A stretch of 64,000 nt of DNA from Phaeovulum vinaykumarii (GTDB taxonomy: Bacteria > Pseudomonadota > Alphaproteobacteria > Rhodobacterales > Rhodobacteraceae), in assembly GCF_900156695.1 (NCBI RefSeq), contig NZ_FTOM01000007.1, positions 116,314-180,313 on the forward strand, written 5' to 3'. Shown here one piece after another: positions 36,530 through 45,763 of the stretch (within the stretch, counting starts at the first letter, position 1; each line of letters starts with the position of its first letter). A program made the position numbers and the translations under genes. The notes below the pieces were generated by a model, which was not told where the DNA came from, did not search any database, and saw only the letters and a program-made list of their open reading frames with translations.

Positions 36530-37570
36530 ATGACCACGACCAGACGGAAGTTCCTGACCACCGGCGCGCTGGCGGCCGGTGCCACCACCCTGGCGGCGCC
36601 CGCGGTCCATGCGCAAAGCCCGATCAAGTGGCGGCTTCAGACCTATGCCGGCCCGGCGCTGGCCGAACATGTGATCAAGCCCGCCATCGAGGCCTTCAAC
36701 ACCATCGCCGACGGCCAGATGGAGATCGAGCTCTATTTCGCCGACCAGCTGGTGCCGACCTCGGAGCTGTTCCGCGCCATGCAGAAGGGCACGATCGACG
36801 CGGTGCAATCGGATGACGATTCGATGGCCTCGCCGACCGAAGTGACCGTCTTCGGCGGCTACTTCCCCTTCGCGCTGCGCTATTCGCTCGATGTGCCGGC
36901 GCTGTTCAACCACTATGGCCTCAAGGAGATCTGGGAAGAGGAATACGCCAAGGTCGGGGTCAAGCACATCTCGGCCGGGTCGTGGGATCCGTGCAACTTC
37001 GCCACCAAGAAGCCGGTCACCTCGCTCGAGGATCTCAAGGGCCTGCGCATCTTCACCTTCCCCACCGCGGGCCGGTTCCTGGCGCGCTTCGGCGTGGTGC
37101 CGGTGACGCTGCCGTGGGAGGATGTCGAGGTCGCGCTCCAGACGGGCGAGCTGGACGGGATCGCCTGGTCGGGCATCACCGAAGATTACACCGTCGGCTG
37201 GGCGGATGTGACCGACTACTTCCTGACCAACAACATCTCGGGCGCCTGGATCGGGCATTTCTTCGCCAACATGGAGCGCTGGAACGCGGTGCCGGCCAAC
37301 CTGCAACAGCTGCTGCAGGTCTGTTTCGACAGCTCGCATTACTATCGCCAGCACTGGTACTGGGCGGGCGAGGCGCGGCTGCGGGTCGAGGACACCAAGC
37401 TGCAACTGACCTCGATCCCGGATGCCGAATGGGACACGGTCGAGGCCGAGGCCCAGAAGTTCTGGGACGAGATCGCCGCGGAAAGCGAGACCAAGGCGAA
37501 GGTCGTCGAGATCATCAAGAAATACAACGCCAACATGCGCGCCGCCGGCCGCCCCTATCGCTACGGCTGA
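36530..37570 (+). CDS. TRAP substrate-binding protein (DctP-like), Tat-exported
   Basis: 346 residues. The signal begins M-T-T-T-R-R-K-F-L, a twin-arginine motif, with the hydrophobic core to about residue 24 and likely cleavage after V-H-A. The mature protein shows the DctP_2 pattern, including D-L-K-G-L-R and W-S-G-I-T-E. It captures the substrate in the periplasm and delivers it to the DctQM permease. AGGAGAG precedes the ATG. The ligand is unknown; the adjacent ligase and dehydrogenases suggest an amine, amino alcohol or related acid. Confidence 0.94.
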   Translation: MTTTRRKFLTTGALAAGATTLAAPAVHAQSPIKWRLQTYAGPALAEHVIKPAIEAFNTIADGQMEIELYFADQLVPTSELFRAMQKGTIDAVQSDDDSMASPTEVTVFGGYFPFALRYSLDVPALFNHYGLKEIWEEEYAKVGVKHISAGSWDPCNFATKKPVTSLEDLKGLRIFTFPTAGRFLARFGVVPVTLPWEDVEVALQTGELDGIAWSGITEDYTVGWADVTDYFLTNNISGAWIGHFFANMERWNAVPANLQQLLQVCFDSSHYYRQHWYWAGEARLRVEDTKLQLTSIPDAEWDTVEAEAQKFWDEIAAESETKAKVVEIIKKYNANMRAAGRPYRYG

Positions 37571-37580
37571 GCCAGGGGCC

Positions 37581-37599
37581 GGGGCCGGAGACCGGCCCC
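37581..37599 (+). terminator. Stem-loop after the TRAP binding-protein gene
   Basis: Perfect 8-bp GGGGCCGG/CCGGCCCC stem (37581-37588, 37592-37599), 3-nt loop, 10 bp past the stop. No T-run follows, so partial termination or 3' protection is more likely than full termination. Confidence 0.45.
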
Positions 37600-37705
37600 C
37601 TGTCGCACGAACCGGGGGCGGGCCTCTACGGCCCGCCCCGCCCTGGTCGGGTCGGGCGCCCCCCAGCCGACCGCATCGCGCCCCCGGAGGAGAGAGAGAC
37701 CGAAG

Positions 37706-39070
37706 ATGCCCGCAAACCTCAGCTTCGAACAGCTCAAGGCCGCCGTCGCCTCGGGCGAGATCGACACCGTGATCGCCTGCTTCCCCGACATGCAGGGCCG
37801 GCTTCAGGGCAAGCGGTTCCTGGCGCGCCATTTCGTGGACAGCGCCCATGACGAGACGCATTGCTGCAACTACCTGCTGGCCACCGACATGGAGATGTGG
37901 ACGGTGCCCGACTACAAGGCCACCTCCTGGGAGGCGGGCTATGGCGATTACACGATGAAGCCCGACCTTGGCACGCTGCGGCGCATTCCCTGGGCGCCGG
38001 GCGCGGCGCTGGTGCTGTGCGATCTGCTTGATCACCACACCCACGCGCCGGTGCCGCACGCCCCGCGCACGATCCTCAAGCGCCAGATCGACCGCGCCCG
38101 CGCGCTGGGCTACGAGCCCTTCATGGCGACCGAGCTCGAGTTCTTCCTGTTCGAGGAGAGCTTCACCCAGATGTTCGATACGCACTACCCCGACCCGACG
38201 CCGGTCGCGCGCTACAACATCGACTATTCGATCTTCGGCACCGCGCGCGACGAACCGGTGATGCGCGATCTGCGCAACATGCTGGCGGGCGCGGGCATCC
38301 CGGTCGAGAATTCCAAGGGCGAGGCCGAGGCCGGGCAGGAGGAAATCAACGTCCGCTATTCGGATGCGCTCGACACCGCCGACATGCATGTGCTGACCAA
38401 GGCCGCCGCCAAGGAGATCGCGCAGGCCCATGGCAAGTCGGTGACCTTCATGGCCAAGTATGACCACCGCAAGGCGGGCTCGTCGAGCCATGTGCACCAG
38501 TCGCTGTGGACCGACGGGCGCAATGCCTTCCACGACCCCGCGGCCCCGCATGGCATGTCGGATCTGATGCGCGCCTACATGGCCGGGCAGCTGGCCCATG
38601 CCGCGGAACTGACCTTCTTCCTGGCGCCCTATGTCAACAGCTACAAGCGCTTCTGCGTGGGCATGTTCGCGCCCACCAAGGCGGTCTGGAGCCTCGACAA
38701 CCGCACCGCGGGCTTCCGCGTCTGCGGCGCCGACACGAAGGCCGTGCGCGTCGAATGCCGCATCGGGGGGGCGGATCTGAACCCCTATCTGGCCTGCGCG
38801 GCGCTGCTGGCGGCGGGGCTTGCGGGGATCGAGAACAAGATGGAACTGGAACCCGAGGCCCGCGGCGACATCTATCAGGCGGGCGCCGTGCGCGAGGTGC
38901 CCGCGACGCTGCGCGCGGCCCGCGCGGCGCTTGACGGCTCCGGCATGCTGCGCGCGGCCTTCGGCCCGGAGGTGGTGGACCATTACCTGCGCGCCGCCGA
39001 TTGGGAGATCGAGGAAATGGACCGCGTGGTCACCGACCATGAACGCCGGCGCGGCTTCGAACGCGCCTGA
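37706..39070 (+). CDS. Glutamine synthetase-family gamma-glutamyl amide ligase
   Basis: 454 residues, class I/III glutamine synthetase fold. Metal and ATP motifs include T-E-L-E-F-F, K-A-G-S-S-S-H-V-H-Q-S-L, and N-S-Y-K-R-F with N-R-T-A-G-F-R. Conservation is closest in feel to PuuA, GlnA3/GlnA4 and other gamma-glutamyl-polyamine or ethanolamine ligases rather than to GlnA, and there is no adenylylation-site Tyr segment at the C-terminus that I can recognise. It is followed by an aldehyde and an alcohol dehydrogenase, so it probably joins glutamate to an imported amine using ATP. The exact amine is unknown. Confidence 0.86.
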   Translation: MPANLSFEQLKAAVASGEIDTVIACFPDMQGRLQGKRFLARHFVDSAHDETHCCNYLLATDMEMWTVPDYKATSWEAGYGDYTMKPDLGTLRRIPWAPGAALVLCDLLDHHTHAPVPHAPRTILKRQIDRARALGYEPFMATELEFFLFEESFTQMFDTHYPDPTPVARYNIDYSIFGTARDEPVMRDLRNMLAGAGIPVENSKGEAEAGQEEINVRYSDALDTADMHVLTKAAAKEIAQAHGKSVTFMAKYDHRKAGSSSHVHQSLWTDGRNAFHDPAAPHGMSDLMRAYMAGQLAHAAELTFFLAPYVNSYKRFCVGMFAPTKAVWSLDNRTAGFRVCGADTKAVRVECRIGGADLNPYLACAALLAAGLAGIENKMELEPEARGDIYQAGAVREVPATLRAARAALDGSGMLRAAFGPEVVDHYLRAADWEIEEMDRVVTDHERRRGFERA

Positions 39071-39155
39071 GACAGCGGCGGCGGGCGCCCCAGGGACCGG
39101 GGCCGGCCCGCCCCCCCGCTCGCAACCGCGCCCGCCGGGCGCAAAGGATGGACCC

Positions 39156-40544
39156 ATGAGCAAGACGATCGAATTGATCTCGCCGGTGGACGGGCGCGTC
39201 TATGCGACCCGCGACTGCCTGACCGAGACCGAGGCCCGCGCCGCCGCCGCGCGCGCGCGCGCCGCACAGAAGGGCTGGGCCGCACGCCCGCTGGCCGAAC
39301 GCATCGAGCTGGTCAGCGCCGGCATTGCCCGGCTCGAGACCATGCGCGAACGCATCGTCGAGGAACTGGCCTGGCAGATGGGCCGCCCCACCCGCTTCGG
39401 CGGCGAATTCGGCGGCGTCAACGAACGCGCAGGCTACATGGCCAAGATCGCCGCCGAGGCGCTGGCGCCGATGGTGGCCGAGGCCTCGGACACCTTCGAG
39501 CGGCGCATCGCGCGCGAGCCGCTGGGCGTGGTCTTCGTGATCGCGCCGTGGAACTATCCCTATCTGACGGCGGTCAACACCATCGTGCCGGCACTGATCG
39601 CGGGCAATACGGTGATGCTCAAGCATGCCAGCCAGACGCTTCTGGTCGGCGAACGGCTGGCCGAGTCGCTGCATGCCGCGGGCGTGCCCGAGGACGTGTT
39701 CCAGAACGTCGTTCTCGACCATGACGTGACCGAGACGCTGATCGCCGAACGCGCCTTCAACTTCGTCAATTTCACCGGCTCGGTCGGCGGTGGGCGCGCC
39801 ATCGAACGCGCCGCGGCGGGCACCTTCACGCCGGTGGGCCTTGAGCTTGGCGGCAAGGATCCGGGCTATGTGATGGAGGATGCCGATCTCGACGCCGCGG
39901 TCGACGGGCTGATGGACGGGGCGATGTTCAACGCCGGCCAATGCTGCTGCGGGATCGAGCGCATCTATGTCCACGAGAGCCTCTTTGACGCCTTTGTCGA
40001 GAAGGCCGTGGCCTGGGTCAACGCGCTGCGTCTGGGCAACCCCTTCGACCCCGAGACCACGCTGGGGCCGATGGCCAATGTCCGCTTTGCCAAGATCGTG
40101 CGCGAGCAGGTCGCCGAGGCCGTGGCCGAAGGCGCGCGGGCACTGATCGACCCGGCGCATTTCCCCGCCGATGACGGGGGCGCCTATCTCGCGCCGCAGA
40201 TCCTTGTCGATGTCAACCACGAGATGCGGGTGATGCGCGAGGAAAGCTTCGGCCCCGTCGTCGGCATCATGCCGGTTTCGGGCGATGCCGAGGCGGTCGC
40301 GGCCATGAACGACAGCCCCTATGGGCTGACGGCCTCGCTGTGGACGACCGATGCCGCGCGCGCGGCCGAGGTCGGCGCCCAGATCGAGACCGGCACGATC
40401 TTCATGAACCGCTGCGATTATCTCGACCCGGCGCTGTGCTGGACCGGCTGCAAGGACACCGGCCGCGGCGCGGGGCTGTCGGTGCTGGGCTATCACGCGC
40501 TGACCCGTCCGAAATCCTACCATCTCAAGAAGGTGACGAAATGA
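39156..40544 (+). CDS. Aldehyde dehydrogenase
   Basis: 462 residues, NAD(P)-dependent. The fold motifs P-W-N-Y-P near residue 129, F-T-G-S-V, the general-base Glu in L-E-L-G-G-K-D and the nucleophilic Cys in N-A-G-Q-C-C-C are all present. It would oxidise the aldehyde made by the neighbouring alcohol dehydrogenase, perhaps while still linked to glutamate. AAAGGA precedes the ATG, and its stop overlaps the next start (ATGA). Confidence 0.93.
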   Translation: MSKTIELISPVDGRVYATRDCLTETEARAAAARARAAQKGWAARPLAERIELVSAGIARLETMRERIVEELAWQMGRPTRFGGEFGGVNERAGYMAKIAAEALAPMVAEASDTFERRIAREPLGVVFVIAPWNYPYLTAVNTIVPALIAGNTVMLKHASQTLLVGERLAESLHAAGVPEDVFQNVVLDHDVTETLIAERAFNFVNFTGSVGGGRAIERAAAGTFTPVGLELGGKDPGYVMEDADLDAAVDGLMDGAMFNAGQCCCGIERIYVHESLFDAFVEKAVAWVNALRLGNPFDPETTLGPMANVRFAKIVREQVAEAVAEGARALIDPAHFPADDGGAYLAPQILVDVNHEMRVMREESFGPVVGIMPVSGDAEAVAAMNDSPYGLTASLWTTDAARAAEVGAQIETGTIFMNRCDYLDPALCWTGCKDTGRGAGLSVLGYHALTRPKSYHLKKVTK

Positions 40545-41686
40545 GCCTCAAGGCCAATTGGTCCTATCCCACCGCGGTGAAATTCGGTGCGGGCCGCATC
40601 GCGGAACTGGCCGAGCATTGCAAGGCGGCGGGGATGACGAAGCCGCTGCTGGTGACCGACAAGGCGCTGGCGCCGCTGCCGATCACGCAAGGCGCGCTCG
40701 ATATCCTCGAGGCCGCGGGCCTGGGGCGCGCGGTCTTCTCGGAGGTGGACCCCAACCCCAACGAAAAGAACATGGAGGCCGGGCTGGCCGTCTATCGCGC
40801 CGGCGGCCATGACGGCGTGGTGGCCTTTGGCGGGGGCTCGGCGCTCGATCTGGGCAAGATGATCGCGCTGATGATCGACCAGCCCTGCCCGGTCTGGGAT
40901 CTCGAGGATGTGGGCGATTGGTGGACGCGCGCCAATCCCGACACCATCGCCCCGATCATCGCCGTGCCGACCACCGCGGGCACCGGCTCCGAGGTGGGGC
41001 GCGCGGGCGTGCTGACCAATTCCGCGACGCATCGCAAGAAGATCATCTTCCACCCCAGGCTGCTGCCGGTCGTGACCATCTGCGACCCGGAACTGACCGT
41101 GGGCATGCCGCGCTTCATCACCGCGGGCACGGGCATGGACGCGCTGGCCCATTGCCTCGAGGCCTATTGCTCGCCCTTCTACCACCCGATGAGCCAGGGC
41201 ATTGCGCTCGAGGGGATGCGGCTTGTCTTCGAGAACCTGCCGCGGGTCTATGCCACGCCCGATGATCTCGAGGCGCGCGGCCACATGATGAGCGCCGCCG
41301 CCATGGGCGCGGTGGCCTTCCAGAAGGGGCTGGGCGCGATCCATTCGCTGTCGCATCCGGTGGGCGCAGTCTATGGCACGCACCACGGCACCACCAATGC
41401 CTGCGTCATGCCGATGGTGCTGGACTTCAACCGCCCCGCGATCGAGGCGCGGATCGGCCGCGCGGCCGATTATCTGGGCATCCGCGGCGGGTTCGAGGGC
41501 TTCCGGGCCGCGGTCATGGACCTGCGCACGGAGCTGCATATCCCCGAAACGCTGAGCGCGATGGGGGTCGAGGCCGCACGTCTGGATGCGCTGACCGAGA
41601 TGGCGCTCGAGGATCCGTCCTGCGGCGGCAACCCGATCGAGATGACCTACGACAACACCCGCGCGCTGTTCGAGGCCTGCATGTAA
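40541..41686 (+). CDS. Iron-containing alcohol dehydrogenase
   Basis: 381 residues, group III ADH. The NAD segment G-G-G-S-A-L-D-L-G-K and the metal-binding run D-A-L-A-H (Asp, His), L-S-H-P-V and G-T-H-H-G are complete. It is translationally coupled to the aldehyde dehydrogenase and ends the cluster before a strong terminator. It fits a step from alcohol to aldehyde of an amino-alcohol derivative; the substrate is inferred from the neighbours. Confidence 0.94.
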   Translation: MSLKANWSYPTAVKFGAGRIAELAEHCKAAGMTKPLLVTDKALAPLPITQGALDILEAAGLGRAVFSEVDPNPNEKNMEAGLAVYRAGGHDGVVAFGGGSALDLGKMIALMIDQPCPVWDLEDVGDWWTRANPDTIAPIIAVPTTAGTGSEVGRAGVLTNSATHRKKIIFHPRLLPVVTICDPELTVGMPRFITAGTGMDALAHCLEAYCSPFYHPMSQGIALEGMRLVFENLPRVYATPDDLEARGHMMSAAAMGAVAFQKGLGAIHSLSHPVGAVYGTHHGTTNACVMPMVLDFNRPAIEARIGRAADYLGIRGGFEGFRAAVMDLRTELHIPETLSAMGVEAARLDALTEMALEDPSCGGNPIEMTYDNTRALFEACM

Positions 41687-41719
41687 GGCGCGCGCGCACC
41701 ACGCGCGCACGACACCTCG

Positions 41720-41750
41720 GGGGCCCGGCAAATGGTCGGGCCCCTTTCCA
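41720..41750 (+). terminator. Intrinsic terminator ending the TRAP/ligase cluster
   Basis: GGGGCCCG (41720-41727) pairs with CGGGCCCC (41737-41744), extended by two inner pairs. TTTCCATTT follows on the plus strand. 33 bp after the alcohol dehydrogenase stop. Confidence 0.7.
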
Positions 41751-41923
41751 TTTCCGCCCGTTTCGCCGGCGGATGCAGCCCGCCGCAGCGGCGCGCCCCC
41801 CGCCCCCGCGATCCGTTGCCATTCGGTGACCCCGCGGCCAGTTTTCGCGTGGCGCGACGGCATTGACGCTCGCACGGGGACAAAGGTCATGCCATAAAGC
41901 GCCAAAGGATCAGGAGAGGCCGC

Positions 41924-44104
41924 GTGAAAAAGACCCTGCGCGCAGACCGCAACGACGTGACGAAATCGCCCCGCCGTCCGGGCCGGGCCGGCACCGCGCT
42001 GCGCCGCGGGGCGCTGGGGCTCGGGGCGGCCGCGCTGGCGGCGACCTCTGGTGCGCCGCTTCTGGCCGAGGACGCGATCCCCTTTGCCAATGTCAACAGC
42101 TTCGGCATGCCGGGCCTGATCGACATGCCCACCGCCGAAAGCCAGCCCGACGCCACCATCGGCGCCAGCATCTTCTCGGCGCCCAATTCGCTGCGCAACA
42201 GCTTCTCGTTCCAGATCAGCCCGCGGCTGACCGGCGCCTTCCGCTATTCGCGCATCGAAGGGGTGGACGGCGGCTCGGAACTTTATGACCGCTCGTTCGA
42301 CCTGCATTACCGGGTGCTGGACGAAAAGGGCTGGCGCCCCGCCGTGGCCATCGGGCTGCGCGACTTCATCGGGACGGGCGTCTATTCGTCGGAATATATC
42401 GTCGCCACCAAGACGCTGACGCCGGGGATCAAGGTCACCGGGGGTCTGGGCTGGGGGCGGCTGGCCAGCCACAACGGCACCAAGGGGATCGGCACCCGCC
42501 CGCCCTATGACTACAGCTCGACCGGCGGGCGCGCCAATGCCCAGCAATGGTTCCGCGGCGATGTCGCGCCCTTCTTCGGCCTGTCCTGGGCCCCGAATGA
42601 CCGGCTGACGCTGAAGGCCGAATATTCCTCGGACGCCTATGTCGCCGAAACCGCCACCACGACGCTGCAACATGACAGCCCGGTCAACCTGGGCTTTGAT
42701 TACCGTCTGTCGCGGGGCTTTGCGCTGTCGGGCTATTACGTGCTGGGCTCGGAAGTCGGCGTCCAGCTCAACATGGCGTTCAACCCCAGGAATTCCTCGT
42801 TCCCCTCGGGCATCGAGGCCGCGCCGCTGCCGGTGCGCGGCCGTCCCGCGCCCGCGGCCGATCCCGACGGCTGGTCGGGGGCCTGGACCTCGGATGCGGG
42901 CACGCGCGCCGGCGTCGAGACGCGCATCGCCCGATCGCTGGTCAAGGAAGGGATCATCCTCGAGGCGATCGCGCTCGACGCGCAAAGCGTGCGCCTGCGC
43001 ATCCGCAACGAACGCTTCGACCATGTGGCCGAGGCCCTGGGCCGCACCGCGCGGATCCTGACCCGGTCGCTGCCGCCCTCGGTCGAGCATTTCGAGATCA
43101 CGCTGTCGCGCAACGGCATGCCCGTCACCACGGCGCGAATGACGCGCAGCGATGTCGAGCGGCAGGAAAACTCGGCCGCCTTCGAGATGGCGCAGCGGGT
43201 CGAGCTGTCCGACGCCCTGCCCGCCGGCGAAGCGGGGCTGGAACCGGCCGACGGGCTGTTCCCGCGGCTGTCCTGGTCGGCCAAGCCCTATCTCGAGGCC
43301 AGCCTGTTCGACCCGGCCGACCCCGTGCGGGCCGATGTCGGCGTCGAGCTGAAGGCGCGGTTCGAATTGCGGCCGGGGCTGTTCCTGTCGGGCGCCATCC
43401 GCCAGAAGGTCGCCGGCAACCTGGACGAGACCCCGCCCGCCGCGCCGACCGCGGTGCCGCATGTGCGCACCGATCTGGCCCGCTACATGAGCGGCAATGA
43501 CACCACCCTGCGCAACCTGACCCTGGGCTGGTATGCCAAGCCCGGCCCCGAGACCTACAGCCGGGTGACGGTGGGCCTGCTCGAACGGATGTATGGCGGG
43601 GTGTCGGGGGAATTCCTGTGGATGCCCACCGACAGCCGCCTGGCGCTGGGGGCCGAAGTCAACTGGGTCCGCCAGCGCGACTTCGATCAGGGCTTCTCGT
43701 TCCGCGACTACGAGATCGTGACCGGCCATGCCTCGGCCTATTACGATTTCGGCAAGGGCTATCGCGGCCAGCTTGACGTCGGCCGCTATCTGGCCGGCGA
43801 CTGGGGCGCGACGGTCACGCTGGACCGCGAATTCGCCAATGGCTGGAGCGTGGGGGCCTTTGCCACCTTCACCGACATGTCCTCGGCCGATTTCGGCGAG
43901 GGCTCGTTCGACAAGGGGATCCGCATGACGGTGCCGCTTTCGGCGCTTCTGGGCAAACCCAGCCAGACCCAGATCACCCCGGTGCTGCGCCCGCTCAACC
44001 GCGACGGCGGCGCGCGCGTGGCCATCGACGACCGCCTGTTCGAGACCGTGCGCGATGCCAATGCCGGATCGGTCTATCAAAGCTGGGGCAAGTTCTGGAG
44101 ATGA
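41924..44104 (+). CDS. YjbH/GfcD-like outer-membrane exopolysaccharide protein
   Basis: 726 residues. An Arg/Lys-rich start and hydrophobic stretch ending near L-L-A-E look like a signal peptide. The opening F-G-M-P-G-L-I-D-M-P-T-A is the YjbH signature. The remainder alternates amphipathic strands, consistent with a beta-barrel. YjbH and YjbF belong to an operon for an extracellular polysaccharide. The start is GTG at 41924, with AGGAGAGG upstream. It overlaps YjbF by 4 bp. YjbE and YjbG are not adjacent on this strand. Confidence 0.9.
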   Translation: MKKTLRADRNDVTKSPRRPGRAGTALRRGALGLGAAALAATSGAPLLAEDAIPFANVNSFGMPGLIDMPTAESQPDATIGASIFSAPNSLRNSFSFQISPRLTGAFRYSRIEGVDGGSELYDRSFDLHYRVLDEKGWRPAVAIGLRDFIGTGVYSSEYIVATKTLTPGIKVTGGLGWGRLASHNGTKGIGTRPPYDYSSTGGRANAQQWFRGDVAPFFGLSWAPNDRLTLKAEYSSDAYVAETATTTLQHDSPVNLGFDYRLSRGFALSGYYVLGSEVGVQLNMAFNPRNSSFPSGIEAAPLPVRGRPAPAADPDGWSGAWTSDAGTRAGVETRIARSLVKEGIILEAIALDAQSVRLRIRNERFDHVAEALGRTARILTRSLPPSVEHFEITLSRNGMPVTTARMTRSDVERQENSAAFEMAQRVELSDALPAGEAGLEPADGLFPRLSWSAKPYLEASLFDPADPVRADVGVELKARFELRPGLFLSGAIRQKVAGNLDETPPAAPTAVPHVRTDLARYMSGNDTTLRNLTLGWYAKPGPETYSRVTVGLLERMYGGVSGEFLWMPTDSRLALGAEVNWVRQRDFDQGFSFRDYEIVTGHASAYYDFGKGYRGQLDVGRYLAGDWGATVTLDREFANGWSVGAFATFTDMSSADFGEGSFDKGIRMTVPLSALLGKPSQTQITPVLRPLNRDGGARVAIDDRLFETVRDANAGSVYQSWGKFWR

Positions 44105-44790
44105 GCATGAAGTCTCGTGCAGCGGCGCTTGTGGCCCTGGCCTGCCTGTCCCTTGCCGGCTGCTCCGGCGATACCGCCCGCGACCCCGACCCCTCGGCGC
44201 TGACCTCGATCGGCAAGGCGCTGATGCCGGCGGGGCTTCTGGGCAAGGGCAAGGCCGCGCCGCCCACCCTCGAGGCGGTGGCGGTGCAGACGCTGGCGCA
44301 GACCGATGCCGCGGTGATGGTCGTCCACAACGAGGCCGCCAATACCGCGCTGGTCACCCGGCAGACCGACGCGCGCGACGCCCGCCGCGTGCTGCTGACC
44401 GCCGAGAAGCAATCCTTCGAGCTGACCGACGGGCTGGTGACGGCCACGCGCGGCACCGGCGGCGACCTGATGTCGGCGGAAACCGCCGCCGCCGCAGCCG
44501 CGATCAAGGCGCGCCGTCAGGGCAGCTATCAACGCACCTGGCGCATTCTGGACAACGACCTGCGCGAACGCCCCGTGCAGGCGGTCTGTGCCACCGCACC
44601 GGGCAAGGCGCAGGATTACACCGCCGTGGGGCGGCGGTTCGTGGGGCGCCAGATGGTCGAGGTCTGCCAGGCCGGCAGCTTTGTCATCCAGAACAGCTAT
44701 CTGGTGGAACGCGACGGCTTCATCTCGGTGTCGCGGCAATGGCTGGGCCCGCAGCTGGGCTATTTCAGCTTCCAGTTCCTGCGGCGCTGA
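44101..44790 (+). CDS. YjbF/GfcB-like lipoprotein
   Basis: 229 residues. A short signal ends in the lipobox L-A-G-C at about residue 21, so the protein is lipidated. The rest fits the YjbF/GfcB outer-membrane lipoprotein group, with W-x-R-x-L-D-N-D-L and the C-terminal F-Q-F-L-R-R. It likely works with YjbH in polysaccharide export. Start nested in the YjbH stop (ATGA). Confidence 0.88.
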   Translation: MSMKSRAAALVALACLSLAGCSGDTARDPDPSALTSIGKALMPAGLLGKGKAAPPTLEAVAVQTLAQTDAAVMVVHNEAANTALVTRQTDARDARRVLLTAEKQSFELTDGLVTATRGTGGDLMSAETAAAAAAIKARRQGSYQRTWRILDNDLRERPVQAVCATAPGKAQDYTAVGRRFVGRQMVEVCQAGSFVIQNSYLVERDGFISVSRQWLGPQLGYFSFQFLRR

Positions 44791-45159
44791 GTCCTCCCCC
44801 CCCCTGAGCATTCCGCCGCTGGGGCCCCCCGCGGGCGCGCGAATCATCCCATCCGCGGGAGGCGCGCCCCGGAAATCACGTCCGCGGCGGCGGGATCACA
44901 TTTTCGTTGGACAAATTCGAGCCGCCGTCTCCCCCCACCCCGCGGCGGGCTTCAGGCGCCCCGGATCCCGAACATGCCGGCGGCCGAAAGGCCCCGCGGC
45001 GGGCAGGTCCACGGACCGCGTCCGCGCGCGGCGGGCACGCCCTACAGGTAGCGCCGACAGAGCGGGCACAGACAGACCGGGCACGGAAATAATACATTGA
45101 TTTAAAATGAAAAGGACCGGAAGCAAGCTCCCGGTCCCTCGCATGGATATGCGCGACGA
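44791..45159. other. 369-bp convergent gap
   Basis: Between yjbF and the small secreted-protein gene. It holds one clear terminator (minus strand, 45103-45137). The remaining sequence is GC-rich, and no short coding frame with a plausible start was found. Confidence 0.5.
45103..45137 (-). terminator. Intrinsic terminator of the small secreted-protein gene
   Basis: On the minus strand GGACCGG (45137-45131) and CCGGTCC (45120-45114) form a stem around a 10-nt loop with inner pairing, followed by TTTTCATTTT. Confidence 0.8.
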
Positions 45160-45345
45160 TCAGTCGTTCGACGCGGCAACCACGGCCACCAGCAGCAGCA
45201 GCGGCACGACCAGGCCGGCCGACGACGACGAGCCGCCTTCGACCACAACAGGCTCTTGCTCAACCACGACCGGGGCATAGCCACCAGCAACCGCGGCGCC
45301 GGCGGTCAGGCCCAGCGCGAGCGACAGGGTCAGGACTTTTTTCAT
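45160..45345 (-). CDS. Small secreted/membrane protein of unknown function
   Basis: 61 residues. M-K-K-V-L-T-L-S-L-A-L-G-L-T-A-G-A-A-V-A is a signal peptide, then a Val/Glu-rich linker, a short Ser run and a C-terminal hydrophobic helix. This resembles small proteins found near haem or envelope genes in Rhodobacterales, and loosely YjbE, but I cannot assign a family. GGAG precedes the ATG and a strong terminator follows, so it is an independent, probably well-expressed unit. Confidence 0.75.
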   Translation of the reverse strand: MKKVLTLSLALGLTAGAAVAGGYAPVVVEQEPVVVEGGSSSSAGLVVPLLLLVAVVAASND

Positions 45346-45535
45346 CTTGAGAACTCCGTCTGTGCAAAGATAGCCGTCACCCTCAGACGGCCCCACGTCC
45401 TGTCATGCCAGAACCGCAGACGTATTCAAGCGGTCACCGCAAGCCCATGTAAACCATTAAGACAGTGTTGCAGTTTGGCACAGGCCGCGGCGCATCTGCG
45501 CGTCGGCGCACCCTGTGAAGCCCCTGGCGCCGGGG

Positions 45536-45763
45536 TCAATTGAGACGCCCGGACGGCCCCCCGGACGGCCCCCTGTCCTGACCCGACATGTCCTGACCCG
45601 ACGGCAGGTCTTCGGCCAGCGGATCGGCGCCATCCTCGGCCGCATCGCCCGGCAGGACGTATCCGCCCTTGAGCCAGCGCCCCAGGTCGATGTCGGCGCA
45701 GCGGCGCGAGCAGAAGGGGCGATAGCGTGGGTCGGTGTCCTTGCCGCAGATGGGACAGCTCAT
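45536..45763 (-). CDS. yacG: DNA gyrase inhibitor YacG (zinc protein)
   Basis: 75 residues. The zinc ligands are C-P-I-C-G and C-S-R-R-C, followed by A-D-I-D-L-G-R-W-L-K-G-G-Y, the family signature. The C-terminal 30 residues are Gly/Pro/Ser-rich. YacG in E. coli inhibits gyrase. It is the last gene of the run led by infA, and its start lies in the RNase G stop (ATGA), a pairing seen in many alphaproteobacteria. Confidence 0.93.
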   Translation of the reverse strand: MSCPICGKDTDPRYRPFCSRRCADIDLGRWLKGGYVLPGDAAEDGADPLAEDLPSGQDMSGQDRGPSGGPSGRLN

